This document shows, piece after piece, positions 33,996-45,158 of a DNA stretch of 64,000 nucleotides. The position numbers and the translations under genes are program-made. The stretch spans positions 19,956,669-20,020,668 of the forward strand of contig NW_004454159.1 of assembly GCF_000283155.1 (NCBI RefSeq), written 5' to 3'. Within the stretch, counting starts at the first letter, position 1; each line of letters begins with the position of its first letter. The notes beneath the pieces are model-generated. The model did no database searches and was not told the origin of the DNA. It saw only the letters and a list, made by a program, of their open reading frames with translations. The DNA comes from Ceratotherium simum simum (taxonomy: Eukaryota > Chordata > Mammalia > Perissodactyla > Rhinocerotidae).

Positions 33996-35349
33996 ACCTT
34001 TGTAAGACTGAGCTCAAAAGGCCCCAATATCTGCCCCCAGTGTGACTCAGACCACAAGCTGAATCAAGTACCAACGCATAGGGCTGAAAGACAAGTCTTC
34101 TTGAAATGTGGCCCCATCCTTATTTCTAGTATGCCAGGATGAGCACCTTAACCTCCTGCCAAACGAGGCTACTCATATCCCAGCATAATGATGATAATAG
34201 TTCTTCAGATTTTTCTTTTTCATACTCCAATGTCATTACCTATTCAGGCAGAAGCATCTGTTTTCATGGAGAGGATTAGGATGACTACAGCAGAAGTGGA
34301 AAGAGAGTGGCTGCCCAGTTTTGACTTCAAAGCCAGGGCAGGAGAAGGACATGGTGTGGAGACCTTAGAACCAAAAGGTCCAGCAGGGCTTTGCTGTGAC
34401 CTCAGCACACAGGACCCACATGACATCAGTCTCTCCACCCAAATTCCCCACCACTCATGTGGCAAATGAAACTCCACAGAAGGACTCCTTTCAGAGAAAG
34501 CGCTGTATGTTGTTGGAAGTAAGAATATGAAAAGGCCTCTGAACAGGCAGGTAAGATTGACAAAGGGCAGCTCTAGAAACAGAACATAGGAAAACTGCCT
34601 TTAAGGAGGTTGGTTTATTACCTGTGAACGCATGGTTTTACTCCATGGAATCCGCCCTACAGGATCTCTACTAAATTCCACCTAGGTAACTAATGCTTTT
34701 GGAGCATTTTGGCTTATTTAAAGACGTTTGAAAAAGTACTGAAGGCAGTATTGACGTCACTGAGAGTATCAGTGATACTCTCTTTGGACAACCATAGGAT
34801 TACAAAATGGCAGACTTCTAGAAGATCATGTTGGGTACTTATATGGTATATAATTTTATGTTTCGTTGTTCAGTATTGATTTGTAAATTAGCTGGAAAAA
34901 TTACCTATTCTGGATGAAATGCTGAGATTTTCTCTAAAATTTCTGTAAAAATTGTTAGTCTCTTTAGTCAAATTGGTAAAAAAAAGTCCTTAACTGTTCA
35001 TATGTTGATAAAATAAATTAGAGGGGAAAGCAGTGAGACAACCATCCATGAGACCAGAAAAAAAAGTTTATCATTCGTAAAATACTATAAATTTAAGCAT
35101 TTTTGCATTCTTAGTCAAATTGGTGTTAAAATTCTTAAAATAGTAAAAGAAAATAGATATGAAACTATAAAAGTCAATGGTATTAGGCAAACTGGCTATA
35201 GTCCTTCCTATTGGCCTGTTATTAGTAATTCAAGACAATTGAGCTAATCCAAGCTTGAAAAACATAATTTAAAAAAAAAAAAACTGTGAGGCCTAGGTGT
35301 GCTCCTGACTCCTAACACCAAAATAATACGTATTAAATGAGAGTTTTAA
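33996..35349. other. single-copy stretch, nothing recognised
   Basis: Overlapping open frames on both strands at 34188-34477 have no domain character. No repeat is recognised. Confidence 0.4.
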
Positions 35350-35525
35350 AATACACTTGATCCTTAAAGGAACTCTGAAAATTAGGTAAGAACGGTGTTA
35401 TCTGCCCCATTTGATAAATGAAGTTGAGAGAAAGAGGGAGAAATTGGGTTCCCTCTGAAGGGACAAAACTCTTGAGGAATAGAGCTGGGAATGGGAACAC
35501 AGGTCTCCTGATCCATTCCCAGATG
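35350..35525 (-). mobile_element. MIR SINE, antisense
   Basis: It reads as a reversed MIR: gtgttatctgccccatttga, taaatgaagttgagagaaag, aatagagctgggaatgggaa, cacaggtctcctgatcc. Confidence 0.7.
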
Positions 35526-36289
35526 TGAATGATCAGATTTGCTTATCTAGAAGGATCAAATTAATCAAATAATTTCTTTCTTTTTACTACCATTATATAG
35601 AGAGCCAAGAAGACAAAATTTGAGAGAGATGTTTTTTAAGAGATTTTTATTTTCCATATAATCTGGTAAACGATAAAATATCTACAAGAATTACTGACCA
35701 TGTCAACACTGCTGATGGCTAACATGACAGGTAGCATCATTCAGGATCATTTGGTGATGGGGTTTTTTTTTTCTTAGTTTGAAATTCTGGTGAAAAGATG
35801 GATAAGGTCATTTAAAGATGGTGACGTGGTATCCGATAACAAATGCTGGGTCGTATTTAAAACAAGGTGAGAGCAGCATAGAGGCAGGGACAAAGTGTTC
35901 TTAGCTTTTCAAGCCTAATGTCTCTTCCACTGTACAGATTTCCATCAATTGGTTCTGTTAGGTAAATTACATCTGACCTTTACATCCCATTAAAGGTAAA
36001 CGTAATTTAAGAGTTTATGAGCATGGGAGTAAGAAGGGAAAAAAGTCCACTGTGCAAAGGAAGATTTGTGAAATAACAACACGGAAAGCTTCAAATAGAT
36101 GCCCCCTGTATGTACTTCTGGTCAATTCCTTTGGAGCAGCCCAAGGGAGTAAAAATTTTGTTCTTTGTAGCTTTGCTTGTTTTTTCCTCTTGAAACTAAA
36201 TCTCAGCTGGAACCTAATTCCTTTCTATTGGTCCAATTTTGTCCCTAGGGAATCACCCATTTTTCCAATCAATACGTACTGATAACAGC
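35526..36289. other. single-copy stretch, nothing recognised
   Basis: No element or gene is visible. Confidence 0.4.
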
Positions 36290-36780
36290 ACACTGACAGC
36301 CAAGGAGTGGCCAGACAGGTATTCTCATACACTGCAGCGTAGGTGTTGGTACAGGCTTTCAGGAGGAGAGTTCCCTGTGTTTTTTTCAAGGGCCTTGAAA
36401 ATATTCATAAACTTCATCTCAGCATTGCCACTTTTAAGAAGTTACCCAAAAGAAGTAAGAGATGTAGCAATGATTGCTATAAAGCACTTGTTATAATAAC
36501 AATTCAATAACAGAAGGATAGTTAAATTATGACATACCTTAATAAGGGAATAAAATGCAGCCACTAGAATCAGGTTTTTCAGAATGCTCCCACTTTTAAA
36601 CAAGATATATTTCTGGATTGAGAGAGAGAAAGAGTATGAGATATTCTCCAGAAAGTTAACAGGTCTAGATGAATGATGGGATTGTGGGTGATTTTCTAAA
36701 CATTTCAAAATAAATATGTATTATTATTGTACTTCACATAAAAGCAATATTTTAAAAATCATCTTTACAGAATATATAAT
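36290..36780 (+). mobile_element. Old L1-type LINE 3' end
   Basis: It matches the distal ORF2 and 3'UTR of an L1M subfamily: gtattctcatacactgcagc, aaaatgcagccactagaatc, agtatgagatattctcc, gatgggattgtgggtgattt, aaataaatatgtattatt. No open frame survives. Confidence 0.65.
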
Positions 36781-37789
36781 GGAAGGAATAAGGTTCAAGA
36801 TAAGGAACAGATACTCATTGTGCTTTCAATGCTACTCAGCTAGCATTCTGGCATTTCTTCTCCTTGTACTCTTAGGTTAATTCCACCGTTTCTTTCATTT
36901 AATGTCTCCCTGTAACTTGTTTTTTCCCCTCATTTCTTTAGAGCATACTGTCAAGTACATTTTTCAGGTTGACTGTGTAAGAGGAAACTTTCTATGACCT
37001 TGCCTGAAATGTCTTCATTTATACCTCATACTAGATCAAAATGTTGGTTAGATGTATAGTTCTAACTTTAAAAACCTTTTCCCTCGGAATTTTGAACGTG
37101 TTGTCTTATATATTCATTGTTATTAAAGAGAAGTTTGAACTTTCTGAATTTATTTTCTAGGTCTCACTTTTTTTTCATATTTTCTTTCTCTTTCAATTTT
37201 GCTATATGTTCTTTTCCCTCAACTCTATCTTCTCTCGGTTCTAAATATATAATTTTTAATTTTCTCAAACTTTAATTTGCTATTGTGAGTCACTGTATTT
37301 AATGAAGCGTGAAGATGACAAGCTAATTACGTCATGGTACAAAGTACAACTTGAAAACTGAAAATCAGAAATCAGTCTTCACTGACCATTCTCTGCTCTA
37401 GGAAATCTCTTTCTTGGTGCCCCAGGTCCGGTGCCCTTCTCAAGTCTGATAAGATGGGACAGAGATTATGTAGTGGGTCACATGCTCTAGAACAGGAATA
37501 CTATGTGCAGAGACGTCCAAGATTTCCCCAGGTGAGCAAGATACTAGGGGTGGGAATCACCCTATGGACTGTTTTTCCCAACCTTCTCTTCCCTGAGTCC
37601 AGTCTCTCACCCTCTAGAACTGCCAGAAGAAAACTAAAACTCTCCATTTATTTAAATATGCAAAGCAATTTAAATCCCCCGTTCCAACCTTCTCATTCAG
37701 GACCACTCTCCAAGCCTTGCCTTTTATAACTTTTTATAACCTTTAATAGCCTTTTACAACCACAACATAAATCTCTAACTTATTCAACC
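36781..37789. other. single-copy stretch, nothing recognised
   Basis: T-rich around 37080-37260. The 91-codon frame at 37454-37729 has no recognisable feature. Confidence 0.4.
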
Positions 37790-38075
37790 ATTCAACAACC
37801 CTTAACACCCCAGGGCTCAATGTGCCCAAGTGTTCCTGTTCCAAGTGCCAGAGATTCAACAGGAAAAACAGACAAAGACACCTACCCTCATGGAGTTTAC
37901 CCTCTAGAGGGAGAAACAGAAGATGTAAAATAAATAACTATGTAGAATGTTATGGAGAGAAATAAATCAGAGGAGAGAGAGGAAGGAGGGGTTTGCAATT
38001 TTTAATAGAGGGATCAAGGAAAACCTCAATGAGAAGGGACCATAGAGTGAAGGGACCAAGAATATCCAACCATAT
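37790..38075 (-). mobile_element. L2 LINE 3' end, antisense
   Basis: It has tgttccaagtgccagagatt, ccctcatggagtttaccctc, atgttatggagagaaataaa, ggggtttgcaatttttaata and ggaaaacctcaatgagaagg, the reversed L2 3'UTR. It is the third large same-strand L2 copy after 11.8 and 30.0 kb. Confidence 0.8.
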
Positions 38076-38589
38076 GATTAAACTTTACATTTTTGGCTTC
38101 TAAATGTCTACCCAGATCACTTTGGTCCAATTTAAACAGGTCTTTTCAGGAAGAGTCAGGGGTATTTAATGATCAAAAGTTCTTAAGGTAGTAATCAGAA
38201 TCAGATGGGAAAACTGTCCAGGAGAGAGCCAACCCATCCCAGGCCCTCTGGTACTTGGGGATGTCAAATCAAATATGATTTTTGTAGAAGAGGGTGGGAA
38301 CTTTAATGTTTTGGTGACCACATGTACTTTCTGAGGGTCTTCTGTCCTCTCTTTCTAGTGCTTTCATTGAATGACAGCAGCTAGCCACTTTGCCTTCTCA
38401 CTAGGAATGCTCACACCAGCCCAATTTTCAGATAAGGGAAAAAAAAAAAGAGCTACACTTTCTTTCACATAAAATCATAGAAAAGAGCCAAGTATATAAA
38501 CTGAACACAAGGGTCAAAGTCCCAGGATTCTTTCCTTATGTAACCGGCACAGGCATAGCGGCCACTGTCCTCTTAATTCTTTCTTTTCA
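38076..38589. other. single-copy stretch, nothing recognised
   Basis: No element or gene signal is visible. Confidence 0.4.
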
Positions 38590-38828
38590 TTCCATATTCA
38601 TGAAGAGTGAGCCCTCCGGTAAACTATGGACTTTGGGTGATTATGATGTGTCAATGTAGGTCCATCAGTTGTAACAAATGTTTCACTCTGGTGGGGGATG
38701 TTGATAATGGGGGAAGCTGTGCATGTGTGGGGGTGGGGAGTATATGGGAAATCTCTATACCTTCCTCTCAATTTTGCTCTAAACCTTAAATTGCTCTAAA
38801 AAAGTAAAATCTTAATAAATAAATAAAA
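38590..38828 (+). mobile_element. L1MA-type LINE 3' end
   Basis: 3'UTR words in order: actatggactttgggtgatt, atgatgtgtcaatgtaggt, cactctggtgggggatgttg, ggggagtatatgggaaatct, ctctcaattttgctctaaac, then a (taaa)n tail. It is relatively well preserved. No clear target duplication was found. Confidence 0.85.
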
Positions 38829-39089
38829 TGACAGGGAAAAGGTCCGCTCAATCAATCCTCTGAATTTGCCAAAATCTAATTTGTGAGGAAAGATCCCTTT
38901 TAAGACTATTGATTTGAAGAAGTCCTGCCAGTTTACCTCCTCGAGTTGAAAGCTCCTTTTTTCCACTACAGGGGTCTGATGTAGAACATGGCCAGGTTCA
39001 CCTGTTCCGCAGGACGCAGGATCTAGCTTGACGATGGCACTCCCCACTTTTGACAGGAATCACGTGCCTACTTTCCAACATGGCTGTGA

Positions 39090-39420
39090 GGTCCTCTCAG
39101 ACAGGAACCAATTCTCAGCCTTCTCACTGTTCCCAGCAGCTAACTGACGCTTAATGAATGTTGATTGTGTAGTGTATTTCCCATTTGAACTCACCACAAG
39201 AACAATAACATCCGCTAGCATTGGTTGAGCTCCTACCACTCTAGGCAGCCGGCATCATTATCTGTAATCCTCACGGCAACCGGAAAAGTTAGGTCCTGGG
39301 CCAGTTTCACAGACGAGAAAACTGAGGCTCAGAGGAGTTAAGTAATTAGTCTAAGTGTGCACAACTAGCAAAAATGGAAAGGCTGGGATCCTGCCGCAAG
39401 CACGTGTGACCCCAAATGAC
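39090..39420 (-). mobile_element. MIR SINE, antisense
   Basis: The clear part is about 39195-39420: gttgagctcctaccactcta, aggcagccggcatcattatc, acgagaaaactgaggctcag, aggagttaagtaattagtct, aaggctgggatcctgcc. A short L2-like scrap (cttaatgaatgttgattg) precedes it at about 39150-39175. Confidence 0.75.
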
Positions 39421-41457
39421 ACTTTTGATTACACTCTCTGTGTCCCTTGAAGATTAAGTAGATGAGACACCTCATGAGGAACAAGAAGGACAGAGGCCAT
39501 TTGTCTCTACTTTCTGTTGCAGCAAGTCCAAGAGAACACCTTTGGGACATCCTACCACATAGTAATCTAGGATATATCTGCCACCACAGCGCTCTGCAAA
39601 CTGTAATGCATCACAGGCATGAGGGCCACTGCCCTTTCGTCCCCATTCCAGCCACGTTTAGAAAGAGGTGAGACTGAGGTAGAACGAGGTTAAACGGCTT
39701 CTTATAATAGGACCCACAATCTCTTACTATTAGAGCACTTGAAAGGCCGTATTCTTTCTCTATTTCCCTTCTAGAGGAAGTTTTTAAAAAATATATATAT
39801 AATGGCAAGCAAACCACGCACTGAGACTAATGAGAAGACTGTATGAAGGAAATATTTTGCCATTTGCAGGCCCTCATGCTGCGCGTATTTATAGACGTCT
39901 TACCAAGAGAGCATGTCCTGCCGAACATGTCAGAATTGGGGCTGTTGAATCTTCAGTAACTCTTGGCTGCTTCTAGCTGTGCTGACTTGGACCGGGGCAG
40001 GTCTAACGGAGTGCTGACGTGTGCTTTCTCCTCCTTTGCTCAGGCTCTGGTGTGTTCTCTCTCAGCCAGCTGAACCATCTTACGGTTTATTTGGCATGGG
40101 GTCCATAAAGGGCCTGAGTTATATAAGGCTATTAAATCAGAACCTGCCTAGGCATCTTCGGAAGGCTGTTAGCCTAGTTCATTCTGGGCAAATACAATTA
40201 AGGTCCTGACTATTATTTACAGCAAATACCAGTGAAAATAACCTCCACTTCCTGGGTTTATTAACATTGATGCTGAGGGGGAAGAGGAGGAACAGAGTGA
40301 AACGTGTTCAGTGTTGCAGCTTGCGCTGATTAAAACTCCGCTTGTCATATTCTATATCATTGTACTGTAGTTATAGTAAATGTTCCTTGTAATGCATTTT
40401 CAAGTACAAAAATTGCTTCACAAAAGAGCATTTAGAAAACTAATTCTATTGAAACCAATGAAGTGTTGACACATTGCCTGATGCAGATTTGTTTAAAGAG
40501 GCTTGTTTCAAGTTATAAAAGTACAGTCCTGAAGGCAAAACTCAGTGACTCCTCAGTCTAGTATCTGAGAGAACAGTGAAGCAGTGTGCGCAGCCAGCAC
40601 CCCCTCATTAATCCTTCCCCGTAATTCTACCCTAGTCACCTTCTCCCTTGCCTGACTCTATAGAATTTCAAACCTGCTGCCAGCCCAGGAACTCACCCAG
40701 AAACCATTCATTACTCAGGCAAGGCATTCATAATGTTTGCTGATGTGTCGGTGAATAGGAACACAGTGTAAATCTGGACTGAAGAGTGCTCTTTTTTGTC
40801 ATCTAAATTGCTCCTATGCCATGTGTTCCATAAGCGTTAGAAATCACCGGAGGGTTGACACCCTCATCTTTCTGAAAATTAGCATTTCACTGCACCCAAC
40901 CCTGGGAAGAAAAAAGGATGGAGACTACAGCTGAAAAGAGAGATACAGCATTAAGTAAAAAGCTCATTATTTACCTCAAACTAGGCCGCTGCCCCCCACA
41001 GAAAACCTTCAGTGCCTGCAGCCCCTGCTAAAATTGAACATAAAAGCAGGCATCTCTTGCATTCTAAACAGGCCCCCAACATCACCAAATTAAGCAGTTT
41101 AATGATGAGAGAATGTTCGTGAATGAAGGGAGTGGTCAGTAAAGAAAGCTGGTCCAGTTCTGACATGATAAACTGTCTCTGGGGGAAATGTGCCACAGCC
41201 GTTCTTAGGTGGTGACTCCACGTTTCAGAGCTGCTTTACCCCAGGATGGTATTTACGAGTGTCTACAAAAAAACACATGGAAATAGGATTTCTGGGAGGG
41301 TAGATGGAGGCACACGCTCTTTTGTTCACTTAGGTGGTGAATTCATCAGAGTTGCTGTGGCTGTTTGCATCCATGGTCATCTGTCTGGAAATCTGATTGA
41401 ATAATTCTTTTCCAAATTCTGCGCTATATGTAACCAGGACATTCAGCAGAAATTATG
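39421..41457. other. long single-copy stretch, candidate conserved noncoding DNA
   Basis: About 2 kb with no recognised transposon. It has moderate GC at 39900-40320 and tattaaatcag, caattaaggtcc and ctgattaaaactcc motifs. Open frames here are short and overlapping. A lack of repeats over this length, flanked by dense repeats, is compatible with constraint but does not prove it. Confidence 0.35.
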
Positions 41458-42374
41458 CCATCAGATTGTTTTTTAATTGAGGTGAAATACACATAACATA
41501 AAATTAACCATTTTAAAGTGAACAATTCAGTGGCATTTAGAACATTCACCATGTTGTACAACCACTATCTCCATCTAGTACCAAAACATTTTCATCACCC
41601 CCCACAAAATATCCCATACCTGTTAAGCAGTTACTCCCTACCCCTTCCTCCGCCCAGCCCCTGGTAACCTATAATCTACATTCTGTTCTATGGATTTACC
41701 TATTCTGGATATTTCTTACAAATGGAATCATATAATATATGACCTTTTGTGTCTGGATCCTTTCATGTAGCATAATGTTTTCAAGTTTCATACATGTTGT
41801 AGCATATATCAGTAATTCATTCCTTTTTATGGCTAAATAGTATTCCAGTATATGGATATACCACAATTTGTTTATCCATTCATCCATTAATGGACGTTTC
41901 AGTTGTTTCCACCTTTTGACTATTGTGACTAGGGCTGCCATGAACATGCATGTGAATGTATTTATTTGAGTATCTGTTTTCAATTCTTTGGGGTATATAC
42001 TTAGGAGTAGAATTGCTGGGTCATATGGTAACTCTATATTTAACATTTTGAGGAACCTCCAAACTGTTTTCTATATTGCTGACTTATTTACATTCCTATC
42101 TGCAATGTATGTGCGTTCTAATTTCCCCACATCCTCACCAACACTGCTAGTTTTCATTTTTTTAAATTATTAAAGCCATCCTAGTGGGTGTGAGGTGGTA
42201 CCTTACTATGGTTTTGATTCACATTTCCCTAATGACTAATGATATTGAACATCTTTTCATGTACTTTTTGACCATTTGTATATTTTATTTAGAGAAATAT
42301 CTATTCAAGTCCTTTGTCCATTCTTTTAATAGGGTTGTTTGCATTTTTCTTGTTGAGTTGTATACCATCAGATT
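41458..42374 (-). mobile_element. 5'-truncated L1 LINE, antisense, with target duplication
   Basis: The insert at 41468-42364 is the 3' end of an L1: reversed poly(A) (gttttttaattgaggtgaaa), the reversed 3'UTR (aattaaccattttaaagtga, ctccatctagtaccaaaac), then reversed distal ORF2 (ttgctgggtcatatggtaac, ccacatcctcaccaacactg, tgaacatcttttcatgtact). The 10-bp duplication ccatcagatt is exact at 41458-41467 and 42365-42374. The minus-strand frame at 41696-42046 is a remnant of the distal ORF2/3' region, not a gene. Confidence 0.93.
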
Positions 42375-42497
42375 TTTGGTCTTTAAGTGGTATAGATAAC
42401 CACATCTACCTGCCCTGAGGAATAAAAGGAAAAAACAATCAGGACCTGTAGTTATTATGAATATCAAGTTTTGATTATGAAGACTACTCTAAATGGT

Positions 42498-42710
42498 AGA
42501 ATGAAAAAAAGCATAAGTTTTGGAGACAGCAGTGTGCTCCTTCACTTCCTGCCTGTGTGACCTTAAATAATGTGACTTACCCTCTCTGAACCTCAATTTG
42601 CTCATCTGTAAAATGCGACTAAAAATGCCTACTTCATAAGGTTGTGATGAGGATTAAATTAAATAAACATAACACTTGTGGCCCCTAGAAGCTGCTCTAC
42701 AAATATAATT
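42498..42710 (+). mobile_element. MIR SINE
   Basis: Well ordered: agttttggagacagcagtgt, tgcctgtgtgaccttaaata, cctctctgaacctcaatttg, ctcatctgtaaaatgcgact, gttgtgatgaggattaaatt. Confidence 0.85.
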
Positions 42711-43894
42711 TTTGTTCTTCTCTGTATAATTAATATGGCCACATGGAAACTTCCAGGAAAATCAAAAGTCACATTTTAGATCTGTAAGAAATTTGCTCCA
42801 TAAGATGATGTTATGGTGAATTCAATCCTGCAGAGAAATGTCCTTTAGTAATTAACCTTCTGGCTTTTCTGTTATGTAAATTCTTGTCTTCATGTACTGT
42901 CCACATCAGGCTACTATTTTTCAAAAGTTATAAGTCAGTGTTGAACTCAGAACTTCTTTTCCATTGGAGTAATTTAAATGTAGTGGTTAGAGTACCAGGC
43001 TGGCCCACAAAGCCTCTCTAACATGTAACAGTTTGAGCTGTAGAACTATAAGTATCATCCTCAGCCTGGATCCTAACAGCAGGGGTCATCTGGGGCCAGG
43101 AGGAAGAAGAGAGTACAGGACTGGTGCTGGGCAGAATTGTGAAGTAGAGTGTGGTTTTGGCATTCCCCACATTCCTTTTATAGGTCTTTCCTCCCACCTA
43201 AGGGCCTTCTCCTCATGCCTTTATGCCCACGGTACCCTGGAGCTGTATGAAGCACCCACCCTCCCCTTTCCATTCTCCCTCCAAGGACACTCCAGTCCTT
43301 CAAACTCTATTCTCTGAAAATACTGCATCTCCCAGTCAAAAGTGTCAATTCCTTGGTGCCATCAGATGAGTGAAATTCCAAAGAGTCCCTTGAACGTCAA
43401 AGAGGCATCTTCATTTTGGAAATATGAGATTCGGTAACCCAAATAAATAACCAATTTATGAAATAGTGAAGAATTCTTTAGGACAAAAGGACTCAGTCAT
43501 GAGCAGGCCAATTTTCTCAGTGTTTCTTGGATCTGTGTCCTTAAGTCATCGCATCTTGTCCTGCCTTCCTCACCTTCCTCCTCTCTGAGCCCAGATTTTC
43601 TAAAAAGACCACGATTTCTTCGTGGAGAGTCCCACAACAGCCCCAGTGCTGGTGGTGGGAGATTATGATGAGACAGGCTGGGTGAAGCCTTTGCACTGAG
43701 AGGATTTTGTATCTTCTAGGTGGCTCTAAGTTTAGGACAACTTCTATTGTGTTTGGATGACTGGAGATTCATAACCAAACCTCCTCTCACAAAGAAGTTT
43801 TGGGGTGTCATTTGTGGTTTACATCCCTCTGCTCATTTTTTGTAATTTTTAAAATTTTTCTTCTTTTTGTATCCATCTCCTTTCAGGAAGTCCA
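42711..43894. other. single-copy stretch, nothing recognised
   Basis: A 94-codon frame at 43033-43317 lacks domain features. No repeat is recognised. Confidence 0.4.
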
Positions 43895-44060
43895 GAGGTA
43901 TGTATTACTGTTTCCTGTTACACATAAGCAAACCGAGGCCTAAAAATCCTAAGGAACTTTGCAAAGTGATACAGCTAGCAAGTGGCAGAGCCAAAATTCA
44001 AACCCAGATCTAGCTCCTTCCAGAGCCCAAGTCCTTAATCACTATACTATACTACCCCAA
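43895..44060 (-). mobile_element. MIR SINE, antisense
   Basis: Reversed MIR: acataagcaaaccgaggcct, gtgatacagctagcaagtgg, cagagccaaaattcaaaccc, ccttaatcactatactatac. Confidence 0.85.
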
Positions 44061-44176
44061 TCAGTCAGCTATCCCAGAATCTTAGCCTTGGAGCAGACCT
44101 TTGAGATCATTGAGGCCAGCTAATTCATTTCTCAAATGCAAAAGTATTGTGAGCTCTCATTACTTATGTACCTCTC

Positions 44177-44575
44177 CATATGAGTCAGGGCTCTCCAGAG
44201 AAACAGAACCAACAGAATGTGTATATAGAGAGAGAGATTTATTTTAAGGAATTGGCTCATACAACTGTGGAGGCTTGGCAAGTCTAAAATCTGACAGGGT
44301 AGGCCAGCAAGCTGAAGACTTAGGGGGAGAGTCCAAAGGCTGTCTGCTGGCAGAATTCCTTCTTACTCCAGGAGGTCAGTCTTTATTCTACTAAGCCCCT
44401 CAACTGATTGAATGACGCCCACACTTTGGAGGGCTTTCTGTTTTACTCAAAGTCCATTAATTTAAATTTTAAGCTCACCCAAAAACACTTTCAAAAGAAA
44501 CATCCAGAATAATGTTTGACCAAATATCTGGCCATTGTGGCCCAGCCAAGTTGACATACAAAATTAGCTATCACA
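44177..44575 (-). mobile_element. ERVL-type solo LTR, antisense (same class as 10.8 kb)
   Basis: Read on the minus strand it begins TGTGATAGCTAATTTTGTAT and ends with the ctctggagagccctgactca type. It has the same landmarks as the 10.8-kb LTR: ggtcaaacattattctgg, ggcgtcattcaatcagttg, gtatgagccaattccttaa followed by AATAAA. Flanks ctctc (44172-44176) and ctttc (44576-44580) are a plausible decayed 5-bp duplication. This copy carries a normal short TA/GA tract, unlike the expanded one at 11.3 kb. Confidence 0.82.
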
Positions 44576-45104
44576 CTTTCCTTCTATACCATCCTCAACA
44601 CTCCAAGTTACCCAACCTCTGACTTCCCTGAAGTGAATTCAGTGTTTAACTAGCATCATGTGTATGCAGACTACATTTCACTCACCTCTTTATTCACTCA
44701 ATAGCTACCGATGGAACAGCAGCTCTTGGGTGACTTCTTTGGTAGACAGTTACATTTTACTAGTGAACCCAACAATCTAAGCTACATTACAGGAATCCCA
44801 GTCTCTCATGTGTGTCCACACAGTGGCCCAACCAGTGAAATCCTCTCAGGTTTCCTCAGAGGCAAAAAGGCAAATGCTTCTGTTAATTGGTGTGGTCAAG
44901 TCTCAGTTTGAGAGAGACATGTTTTCTTGGCCCACAGTTTAGGGTTTCATGCTGATCTGGTTGACACAGTTCACATCAGTTTGACCCATCGCTGCAGTAG
45001 TCATTCTTTGATCTGGAGTCTAGTTTGTAATGTGACCCATTCAGATGGGTTTCGTATAAATAGTCAAGCAAGACAAAACCAAATCATCCCATTTATCTTA
45101 ATGG
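44576..45104. other. single-copy stretch, nothing recognised
   Basis: No element or gene is visible. Confidence 0.4.
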
Positions 45105-45158
45105 GATGTTTTTTCTTTTTCTTTTTCCTTTTTTTTTTTTTTTTAATTTTTTTTTTAG
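45105..45158. repeat. T-rich tract
   Basis: A (TTTTC)n block followed by two long T runs around a single AA. It could be the reversed tail of a lost retrocopy, but no body follows. It produces the Phe-rich translation of the frame at 44927-45241. Confidence 0.85.
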
